A DNA stretch of 29,779 bases from a virus. Location of the stretch: positions 1 to 29,779 of IMG/VR virus record IMGVR_UViG_3300033153_005864. One strand, 5' to 3'. Positions 11,407 through 19,030 of this stretch are shown in pieces. The translations under genes and the position numbers were made by a program. The notes beneath the pieces were generated by a model. That model made no database searches and was not told the DNA's origin. It worked only from the letters and a program-made list of their open reading frames with translations. Positions within the stretch are counted from its first letter, which is position 1; every line of letters starts with the position of its first letter.

Positions 11407-13985
11407 CTCTCTCCTCTGACATCAAAGCCTGCTCGGCCTGTGTCCTGCGTGACACCTGCACCCAGTCTGTCCCTAGTAGTGGCAGTATCAATGCTCCTGT
11501 CATGCTCATTGGGGAAGCCCCTGGTAGGGATGAAGATAGGGAAGGCAAAACCTTCATTGGTAAGGCCGGTAAGGAGCTGGATAACTACCTGCGCCGCATC
11601 AAGCTTTATCGCAGTCGGTGCTATGTGGCTAATGTGGTTAAGTGTAGACCCAAGGGAGACTCCGACCCTCCGGTGGGGAGTATTGAGGTATGCAAGGCTC
11701 TCTATCTCGATGAGGAGATTGCGCAGTCCGAGGCCTTTGTGATAGGGCTACTGGGCGCTACAGCGTGTAGGACTATCCTCGGTAAGGATTTCAATCTTGA
11801 GATGAAGCATGGGATACCACAGGAGAGAGGTGGTAGGACTTATCTCCCTATGTACCATCCCGCCGCAGGGCTACACAATACTACACAGATGATTCATATC
11901 CTGAATGACTTTGCAGCGCTCCGAAGTGTCCTCTCAGGTGACTATAAAAGCGGTTGGGTTACCCTACCCCACGAGTACGTCTTACTTGATAGCGCTAAGG
12001 AGGATAAGGCCCACACTAAGGCCTCTAAAGACTTATTTCGCGCTAAGGATGTGGCAGTGGATACTGAGACGGCTTATGGTGACCCTTGGTGTCTAAGCTT
12101 CTGCTGTTCTCATGGTACAAGTTATGTAGTCATGGCTGACGACCATGAGATGCTCTACAGGCTCAACTCATACCTCTCGAAGCCTGGGGTTAATACAATA
12201 ATCCATAATGCGATGTTCGACCTTGGGATATTGGAAAAGATGAACGTCAAGCCCCATACTGTCTATGACTCAATGGTGGCCGCCTACCTCCTCCAGGATC
12301 AGCCACAAGGCCTCAAAGCTCTCGGGTACAGATTATGCGGAGTGGAGATGAACAGTTATACTGATGTCGTAAGTGAAGTTACCTACGACAAGGCCCTCGA
12401 CTATCTCCACAAAGTCTACGAGCGTGAATGGTCAACTCCCGAGTCTCAGATCAAGTGGGTCAAAGGTGAACCTAAAGTGTACACCCCACGACCACTCGAT
12501 GCCAAAGTTGAGACGATGGTTGTGGACTGCGCTATGAAGGAGGCGGACCCTGTCAAACGCTGGGCCAATGTTGATGTCGAGACACGTCTGCATGTATCCA
12601 ACATACTGGGTGAGCCTATGCCTGAAGGATCTCTAGCCGATGTTCCTCTTGACGTAGCTGTAGACTATTCAGCTCAAGACGCCGACATCACCCGGCGCAT
12701 CTGGCCTATCCTCAAAGAGCGTCTCGACGACCTAGGTTTATGGGAGACCTTTGAATTGGATATGAGTATCATTCCCATGGTCGCAGAGATGCAGAAGCAA
12801 GGCCTGAAACTCGATACAAGCGTCCTCACAGACCTCCGAGACTACCTACTTGATGAAATGGTCAAGATTGAGGATAAAGTGGCTGAGATGGCAGGGAAGC
12901 GGGTGAATTTAGCGTCTACGAAGGAGGTGGGGGGCTTACTCTATGAGAAATACAATCTTAGGCCTAAGAAGAAGTCTAAGAAGACCGGTGACCCCTCTAC
13001 CGACGCCGACTCCTTGGAAGCTATCAAGCACCGTCATCCCGTAGTCCCCTTGATAATGGAATGGAGAGTCCTTGAGAAGCTCAGAGGCACTTATACCGAT
13101 TCAATAGTCAGGAAGGTGGGCCTCGATGGGAGAGTCAAACCCACTATCCGTATCACAAGGACTCATACCGGCAGACTGGCTACCTCGGAGCCTAACCTTA
13201 TGGCTATCCCCAAGCGCTCCGAAGTAGGTAGGAGAGTCAGGGACGCTTTCATTGCAGATGATGGACGCAAGATCGTCTCAGGGGATTACTCACAGATAGA
13301 GCTTCGAGTGGCCGCAGCCGCGTCGGGGGATAAGGCTATGATAAAGGCCTTCCTTGACGACCAAGACATACATTCCCTTACAGCGAGTAGAATCTTCGGT
13401 ATCCCTATTGACAGGCTCGACAAGATGAGACACAGGCTTCCCGCCAAGACTGTCAACTTCGGCATCCTTTACTCAATCAGCGCTGAAGGACTCTATGACC
13501 AGCTCAAATCAGCAGGGTGTGAAGGTTGGACAGTGAGGAAGTGTGAAGGCCTTATCAAAGAATGGTTCAACCTGTTTGAGGGCATCAAAGACTACTTCAA
13601 GACGGTTGACTCCGAGGCTAGGCGCTATGGTTACGTGAGAAATATGTTTGGTAGGATCAGGCGCATCCCCGAAGTCAGGAGTGTACACTTTTGGGTAGCC
13701 GACGCAGGGATACGTCAAGCTCGTTCTCATGTTATCCAAGGGGCGGCGCAGGATATAATGAAGATGAGCATGGCTAAGATGACTCCGGTGTACCAAGGCT
13801 TCCAGAAACAGGGCTACTTCTGCTCACCATTGCTTCAGATTCACGATGACCTGCTCTATGAGATGGACAAAGGGATTGTAGAGGAGTTTACCAAAGAGCA
13901 GAAGAGAGTGATGGAGTCAGTGGTGGACTTACCGGTACCGATCAAGATAGATATTTCAGTAGGGGATAGATGGAGTGAAGTATAA
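11403..13985 (+). CDS. Family-4 uracil-DNA glycosylase fused to proofreading family-A DNA polymerase
   Basis: 860 residues in three parts. Residues 1-180 resemble family-4 UDG: Cys pairs C10/C13 and C81/C97 for an Fe-S cluster, GEAPGRDED (37-45) with FIGKAG, YVANVVKCRP (74-83), and YHPA (151-154). Residues about 210-430 are a DnaQ-like 3'-5' exonuclease: D220/E222, N269/D273, Y422-x3-D426. Residues about 440-860 are the polymerase: motif A DYSQIELR (628-635), O-helix R678, K682, F686, Y690, and motif C H814-D815-D816. In E. coli Pol I the last residue is Glu. A UDG-like N-terminus on a phage polymerase is known from the SPO1 type. The protein would replicate phage DNA and may sense or remove uracil. 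No 5' nuclease domain is present. The start is coupled to the previous stop. Confidence 0.92.
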   Translation: MTLSSDIKACSACVLRDTCTQSVPSSGSINAPVMLIGEAPGRDEDREGKTFIGKAGKELDNYLRRIKLYRSRCYVANVVKCRPKGDSDPPVGSIEVCKALYLDEEIAQSEAFVIGLLGATACRTILGKDFNLEMKHGIPQERGGRTYLPMYHPAAGLHNTTQMIHILNDFAALRSVLSGDYKSGWVTLPHEYVLLDSAKEDKAHTKASKDLFRAKDVAVDTETAYGDPWCLSFCCSHGTSYVVMADDHEMLYRLNSYLSKPGVNTIIHNAMFDLGILEKMNVKPHTVYDSMVAAYLLQDQPQGLKALGYRLCGVEMNSYTDVVSEVTYDKALDYLHKVYEREWSTPESQIKWVKGEPKVYTPRPLDAKVETMVVDCAMKEADPVKRWANVDVETRLHVSNILGEPMPEGSLADVPLDVAVDYSAQDADITRRIWPILKERLDDLGLWETFELDMSIIPMVAEMQKQGLKLDTSVLTDLRDYLLDEMVKIEDKVAEMAGKRVNLASTKEVGGLLYEKYNLRPKKKSKKTGDPSTDADSLEAIKHRHPVVPLIMEWRVLEKLRGTYTDSIVRKVGLDGRVKPTIRITRTHTGRLATSEPNLMAIPKRSEVGRRVRDAFIADDGRKIVSGDYSQIELRVAAAASGDKAMIKAFLDDQDIHSLTASRIFGIPIDRLDKMRHRLPAKTVNFGILYSISAEGLYDQLKSAGCEGWTVRKCEGLIKEWFNLFEGIKDYFKTVDSEARRYGYVRNMFGRIRRIPEVRSVHFWVADAGIRQARSHVIQGAAQDIMKMSMAKMTPVYQGFQKQGYFCSPLLQIHDDLLYEMDKGIVEEFTKEQKRVMESVVDLPVPIKIDISVGDRWSEV

Positions 13986-14232
13986 AAAAGGTATAAAGAT
14001 AGATTGCGATCCGAATGCTCTGAAACTCGGTTATGTTCATCTAATGTATAATCCAACTCTTACTGAAGATTATATTATTAGGCCCATACGTTGGTGGCAA
14101 TTCTGGCGATGGCATAAGTTGAAGGCATATCGAAAGCAAAGAGAATTTGAAAGGGAAGTCCGCCTACTTTTACTTATGGCGCATGACAAGAGATTAGAAG
14201 AATCTTTTTTGTATGAGGAATATGATGACTGA
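13975..14232 (+). CDS. Small basic aromatic protein (85 aa)
   Basis: The GTG at 13975 lies inside the last codons of the polymerase gene behind AGGGGATAGATGGA; no ATG is available early in the frame. Residues 30-60 hold a Trp/Arg/Lys-rich stretch (RWWQFWRWHKLKAYRKQR), followed by a long charged helix (EFEREVRLLLLMAHDKRLEE) and an acidic tail (YEEYDD). The aromatic cationic segment recalls the tail of the 10452 protein and suggests contact with membrane or nucleic acid. The function is unknown. Confidence 0.5.
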   Translation: MKYKKGIKIDCDPNALKLGYVHLMYNPTLTEDYIIRPIRWWQFWRWHKLKAYRKQREFEREVRLLLLMAHDKRLEESFLYEEYDD

Positions 14233-14455
14233 ACCAGCAAGATGGTGGGGCGCTTTCTGTGATAATGACGTTCCACTCAGTACGCCTTACGAGACGTGCC
14301 CACACCTTTATCGTGATGAGGCTGGGAAGTATCGCTGTAAATTATTTGATAGTGTAGAACTTTTTTGCGACCTCAGATTTAATCCGAATCGGGATAAGAG
14401 ATGTATTCAAACATTTGGAAAGGAGAACAGAAAGGATGACAAGAACTGTAAGTGA
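14222..14455 (+). CDS. Small cysteine-containing protein (77 aa)
   Basis: The ATG at 14222 follows TATGAGGAAT, within the end of the previous gene; ATG 14225 is an equally good start. Six cysteines are spread along the chain (FCDND, ETCPHLY, YRCKLF, LFCDL, KRCIQ, NCK), several with nearby His or Asp, so it may bind one or two metal ions or form disulfides. No known zinc-finger spacing is exact. The gene overlaps both neighbours. Confidence 0.5.
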   Translation: MMTEPARWWGAFCDNDVPLSTPYETCPHLYRDEAGKYRCKLFDSVELFCDLRFNPNRDKRCIQTFGKENRKDDKNCK

Positions 14456-14717
14456 AAAACTGTTCAAGGGGAGACCACCTAACATCCCACTAGCTAAGTG
14501 GCCTGACTTTGAAACGGCGGCGGGTGTTAGAGGTATGGCAGCGCCTGAGCCTTACGTTATCACATTTCGTGAAAACTACAACATAGCCAGAGAACACGTC
14601 AATAAGGCGTTTTCCATCTACAAGACCAAGGAAACCGTTAAGCGTGCGGCATTGGCCCAGAGGAAAAGACAGGCGCGTCTCAGGAAGATGAAGAAGGAAC
14701 ACGTATCTACATTGTAG
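14436..14717 (+). CDS. Small very basic protein (93 aa)
   Basis: The ATG at 14436 is well placed behind AAAGGAGAACAG; the TTG further upstream is less likely. The last third is a run of Lys/Arg-rich helix (KRAALAQRKRQARLRKMKKE), which makes nucleic-acid binding plausible. The N-terminal part carries a LFKGRPPNIPLAKWPDF stretch that may be a short folded segment. It overlaps the previous gene by 20 bases. The family is not recognised. Confidence 0.5.
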   Translation: MTRTVSEKLFKGRPPNIPLAKWPDFETAAGVRGMAAPEPYVITFRENYNIAREHVNKAFSIYKTKETVKRAALAQRKRQARLRKMKKEHVSTL

Positions 14718-14751
14718 AGCTTGTTATATATTATACTAAGGAGAAAGTACC

Positions 14752-15129
14752 ATGACTGAAGAAGCACCGTCAGCCGACGAGCTTATTGATAGGGGAGCTG
14801 ATATAGACCTTGTTGCAACCCTATCAAGCTTGCTGGAGGTGAGGGCCGATCTCAAGAAACAAGAGGACGTCCTCAAAGAGAAGAAAGGCGAGATCAGCGC
14901 TACTATTAAGACTACGATGGCTCGCCTCGGTGAGACAAGGTTCAGGGAATACGACATAGGGTCCCTTACTATCTCGGAGACTACCCGCACCACCATTGAC
15001 AAGACCAAGCTCAAACAGGGGATGCTGAGCGTAGGGTTGAGCGCAGAGAAGATCAACACTGTGATGGCCTCTTGCTCAACGACTAAGACTTCAGAGTCCT
15101 TGACGTTTAGGGCAGCAAAGGGAGACTAA
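14752..15129 (+). CDS. Coiled-coil phage protein of unknown function (125 aa)
   Basis: The ATG at 14752 is preceded by CTAAGGAGAAAGTACC. Residues about 18-50 form a coiled coil (LLEVRADLKKQEDVLKEKK), followed by a beta part: GETRFREYDIGSLTISETTR and TIDKTKLKQGMLSVGLS, ending in SESLTFRAAKGD. This order (helix hairpin, strands, 'TIDK-KL-Q-L-GLS') occurs in many phage proteins next to replication genes, without a known function. It ends as TAATG on the next gene. A TATACT box at 14732 upstream has no matching -35 box. Confidence 0.6.
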   Translation: MTEEAPSADELIDRGADIDLVATLSSLLEVRADLKKQEDVLKEKKGEISATIKTTMARLGETRFREYDIGSLTISETTRTTIDKTKLKQGMLSVGLSAEKINTVMASCSTTKTSESLTFRAAKGD

Positions 15130-15641
15130 TGAATTACGGTTCAGAGAGTTTACAAAAAGCTGTAGCATTACTAGCCGACGCCCTTGTGGATATAGAGGGT
15201 TATACCCCTCATATAGTACTGACGGAGTATCTGTACGGGATATGTCCATACGGTGACAACCTGAGTAAAGCTCTCACACTCTCAAAGTATAGAGAGGGCT
15301 TCTTTACCGCTGTTGACGAAGTTACCGACGATGAGATACGAATGGCGCGAGACAGGCATAAAGCGGAGGCCTCATACCTTTCAAAGGAACCAATGGGGGC
15401 GTTATTTGGCTTGTTTGCGCCTGCGGTGGGAAGGGTTCTTGATACACTGGCGCCAGGAGATAACGACCTTATTGATGTCTGTAAAAAATACCTCCTTCCT
15501 ATCATAATCCCTACTGTTGGAAGCCCCACCATAGCTGCCTTGTTCATGGGACAGTTTTGTGATATGTGGCCTAGAGGAGAAGCGCTCCAAAAGAGGATGG
15601 AGGTGACTGTATTGTCTCGTGTGACGGGAAGTCAAAACTAA
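15129..15641 (+). CDS. Helical protein of unknown function, last gene of the plus-strand block (170 aa)
   Basis: The ATG at 15129 overlaps the previous stop (CTAATG) with AAAGGGAGA upstream. The product looks largely helical. A hydrophobic stretch near residues 118-142 (KKYLLPIIIPTVGSPTIAAL) may be buried or membrane-associated, but contains polar and proline breaks. No recognised motif. The stop is followed within about ten bases by a strong two-way terminator, so this gene closes the early operon. Confidence 0.55.
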   Translation: MNYGSESLQKAVALLADALVDIEGYTPHIVLTEYLYGICPYGDNLSKALTLSKYREGFFTAVDEVTDDEIRMARDRHKAEASYLSKEPMGALFGLFAPAVGRVLDTLAPGDNDLIDVCKKYLLPIIIPTVGSPTIAALFMGQFCDMWPRGEALQKRMEVTVLSRVTGSQN

Positions 15642-15647
15642 GTATCA

Positions 15648-15691
15648 AAAAGCCCTTAGAAAACGCCGTATAAGCGCTTCTAAGGGCTTTT
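15648..15691. terminator. Bidirectional intrinsic terminator between convergent operons
   Basis: AAAAGCCCTTAGAA (15648-15661) pairs perfectly with TTCTAAGGGCTTTT (15678-15691) around a 16-base loop. The A run on one side and T run on the other make the hairpin a terminator on both strands. It lies in the 72-base gap where the plus-strand replication block and the minus-strand structural block meet. Confidence 0.9.
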
Positions 15692-15713
15692 CTCTCTAAA
15701 ACCTGTCAAACCA

Positions 15714-16094
15714 CTACTGGGGAGGTCCAAGTGGCTGAGCGTTGACTGAGGCTTCAGGAGCAGGGGGTATGGGAACTGGGAGCTGGGAAGCTAAGATGCC
15801 TTGGACAATGCCTTGAGCTATGGCCCTGACTCCTTGTACCTGCTTCTCGGAGTTGGCCTCATCCACTGTCTGTCCCACGTCGATCTCGCCCATTTGGCCT
15901 GGGGTGTCACTAGGCCACTTGTACTTCATGTTTCCCTCAGAACCCGTCATTTTTGAAAAGGGGCCGAGCAGGAGTAAGGATGTGAATTTAGTGTCCGCAT
16001 CCTTGAACCTCGTGAGGTGAGTTGAACAGCTAGTCAGTATCGTGAGGCTCATGGTCAACATGAGAAGCACTATGAATGTAGTTAATGTTCGCAT
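15714..16094 (-). CDS. Phage lipoprotein, possible outer spanin (126 aa)
   Basis: The ATG at 16094 is chosen because GGAGGCGGTA precedes it; upstream in-frame starts at 16106 and 16121 lack this. Residues 1-22 are a lipoprotein signal (MRTLTTFIVLLMLTMSLTIL followed by TSC), with lipid-bearing Cys23. The mature part is polar with a proline-rich end (PVPIPPAPEA). An exported lipoprotein overlapping a holin-like gene by 65 bases fits an outer-membrane spanin (Rz1-like), which would bridge the membranes at lysis. However, it is longer than many Rz1 proteins and no inner spanin is visible, so another surface lipoprotein function is possible. Confidence 0.6.
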   Translation of the reverse strand: MRTLTTFIVLLMLTMSLTILTSCSTHLTRFKDADTKFTSLLLLGPFSKMTGSEGNMKYKWPSDTPGQMGEIDVGQTVDEANSEKQVQGVRAIAQGIVQGILASQLPVPIPPAPEASVNAQPLGPPQ

Positions 16095-16272
16095 TACCGC
16101 CTCCATTCTTTGAATTCTCAACGCCCTGGCGTAGGAAGATTGCTGTCAGCGCCAAGAGGGCCGTTGTTATATTCCTCGTAGTTTCCTCATCCACGCCTAC
16201 TGTTGGTAGGAGAGTGGAGAGGAACGCGGCTACCGCTGTCCAGAATGTTTTCTGTCTGTAGAACGGTTTCAT
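16030..16272 (-). CDS. Holin-like small membrane protein (80 aa)
   Basis: The start at 16272 (MKPFYRQKTF) has AAAGGTGG eight bases upstream; the ATG at 16278 is too close to that site. Two hydrophobic segments, WTAVAAFLSTLLPTVGV (11-27) and ITTALLALTAIFLRQGV (35-51), are joined by an acidic turn. The 'YRQKTFWTAV ... ALLALTAIFLRQG' pattern is that of a widespread phage holin-like family. The C-terminus is polar and His-rich. The protein would gather in the inner membrane and open it at the end of infection. It overlaps both the lipoprotein gene and the end region of the next gene's leader, as in compact lysis cassettes. Confidence 0.65.
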   Translation of the reverse strand: MKPFYRQKTFWTAVAAFLSTLLPTVGVDEETTRNITTALLALTAIFLRQGVENSKNGGGNANINYIHSASHVDHEPHDTD

Positions 16273-16300
16273 AAACATCACCACCTTTCTGTTCCGTGTC

Positions 16301-16477
16301 TTATTTGCGTCCAGTGCCTTTTCCACGGCTACTACCAGCGCCACCACCGGGGCCTTCCTTAATGCAACGTCCCTTGTTTTGACCCTCTCTTCGGCCCCCC
16401 GGAACGCCAACGCCTTTTCCACGTCCATCACGCGGTCGTGCCGCGCCTCTTGGATTCTTTGTTGCGCTCGCCATCAT
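16301..16477 (-). CDS. Gly/Arg-rich small phage protein (58 aa)
   Basis: The ATG pair at 16477/16474 follows AGAAAGGAGAGT. Nearly the whole product is Gly, Arg, Lys and Pro (PRGAARPRDGRGKGVGVPGG, then GRCIKEGPGGGAGSSRGKGTGRK in short repeats). Small basic proteins with the pattern 'GRG-GVG-PGGRR' occur in many tailed phages; their role is not known. It lies between the LamG protein and the holin-like gene. The composition suggests nucleic-acid binding or a disordered linker protein. Confidence 0.55.
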   Translation of the reverse strand: MMASATKNPRGAARPRDGRGKGVGVPGGRREGQNKGRCIKEGPGGGAGSSRGKGTGRK

Positions 16478-16490
16478 ACTCTCCTTTCTA

Positions 16491-18062
16491 TTATGGTATA
16501 ACATACCAACCATCGTATCCGAGTGGGTAAGGCCCGATAATGCGAGGCTCGCATAGTCGTGAACCCTTACCCTCATTATAGAGGGCGGCAATTTCATCCG
16601 CTGTAATTACGCGGTTGAATATACGGACATCGTCAATGTCTCCATTAAAGACATTTGCAGCAGAACCCGAACGCTTAGAGCCTATCGTAAAGTCATCAGT
16701 ACAAGTATCCAATGGGCTTGCTATTGTGTTATCCGAATTCTTGAGAATGGTGTCAATATAAGAGAATGCTTCAGTGCCATCGTAAGTTATAACCAAGTGG
16801 TACCACGTCGATGTCTCAATGAAGCCCGCTATGCCAATCCCCGCATCACCTCCAGCGCTATCCCAAAGCTGTATTGACAAGCCTGATGTTGCGTTGTTTC
16901 TAACCCAGAGTGTACGGTTTCCAGCTCCTACATACTGAGCGCAGATTGTGGAGTTGGCGACGAGACTGGAATTGTTGAACCACAAGCTAAGGCTCATACT
17001 GGTCATGCCTCCCAGGATGTCATCTGTAGTGGGCACATAGTCATCCACTCCATCAAAGATTAATGACGGAGAAGTTATGCCGGATACTCCTGGAGTAGTA
17101 TGAGCGTCGGTGTTAGGGTCACCACCGACATCTGTGAAAGTGCCGTCATAACCACCTATTGAATCCTCGACAGTAGTGTTAGCTGTATTGTCATCCATCT
17201 TCCACCATGCAACAGTGTTGAAGCACAGGGAGAAGGTGCTGGCGTAGCCCTCACTGTAGAGAGTTGAAGTTGTCTCGCAGAGGGGAGCAACTCCTACAAC
17301 GCGGTAAAAATAGTGAGTCTCATCGTAACCGACTGTATGAGTGGCTATCTCATCTTCAGTGACTGTCAATACATTATCAAAGTTTATCTCATCGGTACCA
17401 TAGTAGACAGTGTAAGAAGTGGCCGTATCCTCTTCATCCCAAGTTATCACGATCTTGTCGTAGTAATCCCCGTCTGAAGCGTCAACCCCTGTTGGAGCCA
17501 CGACGTTAGGATCAGGAGTAGGGGCCAGTGCCATATAATCAATTCTAAAGAAATCATTGGCGACCCCTTTGGAAAGGTGGCAAATACGCAACCAGAGTTG
17601 ATTCGATTGAAAGTTGTTTGAATCTAAGACACCGGCTAGATTGAATGTATAGTCCTGATCGGACGACTCATCTGGAAAGTCCTTTGCGGCTTCCGTCACT
17701 CTCTCAAAGATTTCACTAACAAAATCATAGGCGCATAGAACGATAATATGACTAGGATTGCCGTCGTAGTAGCCTTGAAAGTCCATATTGAGTAGGCATC
17801 CTGGTTGCCGATTACTGGGGATATTCTTAAAATGGAAAATAACCTCTAATCCAGGTGTTGTTGCAGTCTCTTCAAACACAAGCCTAGTATCATCCTTCTC
17901 TTGCACATCACTCAAGTCCCCACTATCGTGAACACCGGCCACGAGAGTATAAGTCGCAGGGTAGTACCACGGAGTGGCGGTGGGTGACGGTGATGGAGAC
18001 GCCGTACATGGGTACCCTAAGACAGGGACCATGAGGATACAAAGACATAGGAGATACTTCAT
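16491..18062 (-). CDS. Exported FN3 plus LamG-like lectin protein (523 aa)
   Basis: The start at 18062 is set by CGAAAGGAATCCACT upstream. Residues 1-16 are a Sec signal (MKYLLCLCILMVPVLG), followed by a Ser/Pro/Thr linker (TASPSPSPTATP). Residues about 32-180 are an unassigned beta-rich domain. Residues 188-275 are a fibronectin type III domain (APTGVDASDG, IVITWDEEDTATSYTVYYGT). Residues 284-497 are a concanavalin-A/LamG-like domain (AWWKMDDN, SLIFDGVDDYV, GDIDDVRIFNRVITADEIAAL). LamG domains bind sugars or proteins. A signal peptide is odd for a virion protein, so this may be a surface or secreted product of the infected cell. It starts on the stop of the upstream gene (ATGA). Confidence 0.75.
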   Translation of the reverse strand: MKYLLCLCILMVPVLGYPCTASPSPSPTATPWYYPATYTLVAGVHDSGDLSDVQEKDDTRLVFEETATTPGLEVIFHFKNIPSNRQPGCLLNMDFQGYYDGNPSHIIVLCAYDFVSEIFERVTEAAKDFPDESSDQDYTFNLAGVLDSNNFQSNQLWLRICHLSKGVANDFFRIDYMALAPTPDPNVVAPTGVDASDGDYYDKIVITWDEEDTATSYTVYYGTDEINFDNVLTVTEDEIATHTVGYDETHYFYRVVGVAPLCETTSTLYSEGYASTFSLCFNTVAWWKMDDNTANTTVEDSIGGYDGTFTDVGGDPNTDAHTTPGVSGITSPSLIFDGVDDYVPTTDDILGGMTSMSLSLWFNNSSLVANSTICAQYVGAGNRTLWVRNNATSGLSIQLWDSAGGDAGIGIAGFIETSTWYHLVITYDGTEAFSYIDTILKNSDNTIASPLDTCTDDFTIGSKRSGSAANVFNGDIDDVRIFNRVITADEIAALYNEGKGSRLCEPRIIGPYPLGYDGWYVIP

Positions 18063-19021
18063 AGTGGATTCCTTTCGAGCCACCTTACGGCTGCCCTTCC
18101 CCAAGACGTATTGGGCCAATCGTCCTTTATTGTTATTGTTGTCTGTCTAGCGGCCTCGAAGACTGCACTGCGTTTGCCTAGCTTACCCTCGGAAGCGAAC
18201 TGCCTGGCAAGGGCAAGATAGGAACGCTGAGCATAAACCAACGCCCAGCAGAAGGAGTCATCATTAGCGCCTTCGGGCCTTGTTGCATAATACGTCCTGA
18301 CTGATTGAGTACAAAGGGCGTATTCCTTCCGCATGAACAACCCTTGGATTTCCAAGTACTTAGCTTCCCCTACTAGACCTGCTTCAGCCATTTTTACCAG
18401 TAGCGCATCCAACCTCTCCCAGTTACTCGCGTCCCTTGAACACTCTGCCAAGTCTTGGAGGATACGAGGATTGCTTACTAAGAGGGCTGAGGTCAATGGG
18501 ATAGAGTTTATCTTAATTATTGTTTGCTTGTGGAGGGCAGAGCCGCTCTCTCGAAAGGATCTGTGCCTCATCCAATTTATCCACCTCCACGCCTTCGGGG
18601 TGACTTGACCGGTAGTTGTCAGGGCATCAATAGACACCATCGTCGTATGGCTTTGAGGTAAGACTTCTCGGAGCCTGTTTACGACGCTTGTCAACGCGTC
18701 ATCGGTCTTTGAGGAGAAGAGCCTGTCAATCAAGAGTTTCTTCTCGTGGCGTAAAGGGTCGCGGTTCATCTCAAAGGCAGGGAGACTGACGATAAGGAAA
18801 GACTGGATACGTTTAGCTAAAAGGCGAGTTCGCTTGGTGACTTGGAGTAAATCCTCTTCAGAGACTCTTTTCAGCAATAACGAAGCCGTAGTAAGGTTGG
18901 CGTTGACCCCGCTCTTCCAACACAGTATTCGCGCCATATTGATTGTCTCCGTGGTGTTCAAAGCTTGGGCGCTCCCTGACACCATCAGCAGCAGTGTAAT
19001 TGTAAAGATTAGGCTTCTCAT
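18059..19021 (-). CDS. Exported alpha-helical protein of unknown function (320 aa)
   Basis: The ATG at 19021 follows CATAGGAGAGCC. Residues 1-20 (MRSLIFTITLLLMVSGSAQA) are a classical Sec signal with A-Q-A before the cut. The mature protein appears entirely helical; the C-terminal 130 residues (AKYLEIQGLFMRKEYALCTQ; YAQRSYLALARQFASEGKLG) resemble tetratricopeptide-type helix pairs. No hydrolase motif (lysozyme, amidase, peptidase) is visible. Translation is coupled to the LamG protein by ATGA, so the two probably act together outside the cytoplasm. Confidence 0.6.
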   Translation of the reverse strand: MRSLIFTITLLLMVSGSAQALNTTETINMARILCWKSGVNANLTTASLLLKRVSEEDLLQVTKRTRLLAKRIQSFLIVSLPAFEMNRDPLRHEKKLLIDRLFSSKTDDALTSVVNRLREVLPQSHTTMVSIDALTTTGQVTPKAWRWINWMRHRSFRESGSALHKQTIIKINSIPLTSALLVSNPRILQDLAECSRDASNWERLDALLVKMAEAGLVGEAKYLEIQGLFMRKEYALCTQSVRTYYATRPEGANDDSFCWALVYAQRSYLALARQFASEGKLGKRSAVFEAARQTTITIKDDWPNTSWGRAAVRWLERNPL

Positions 19022-19030
19022 AAGGCTCTC

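Noticed and set aside
14712-14740. Possible promoter with TATACT before the 14752 gene
   Set aside because: A -10-like box is present, but no acceptable -35 box lies 16-18 bases upstream, and A/T-rich leaders before ribosome sites often look like this.
18059-19021. Endolysin assignment for the exported helical protein
   Set aside because: No lysozyme, transglycosylase, amidase or peptidase motif is visible, so only 'exported protein of unknown function' is supported.
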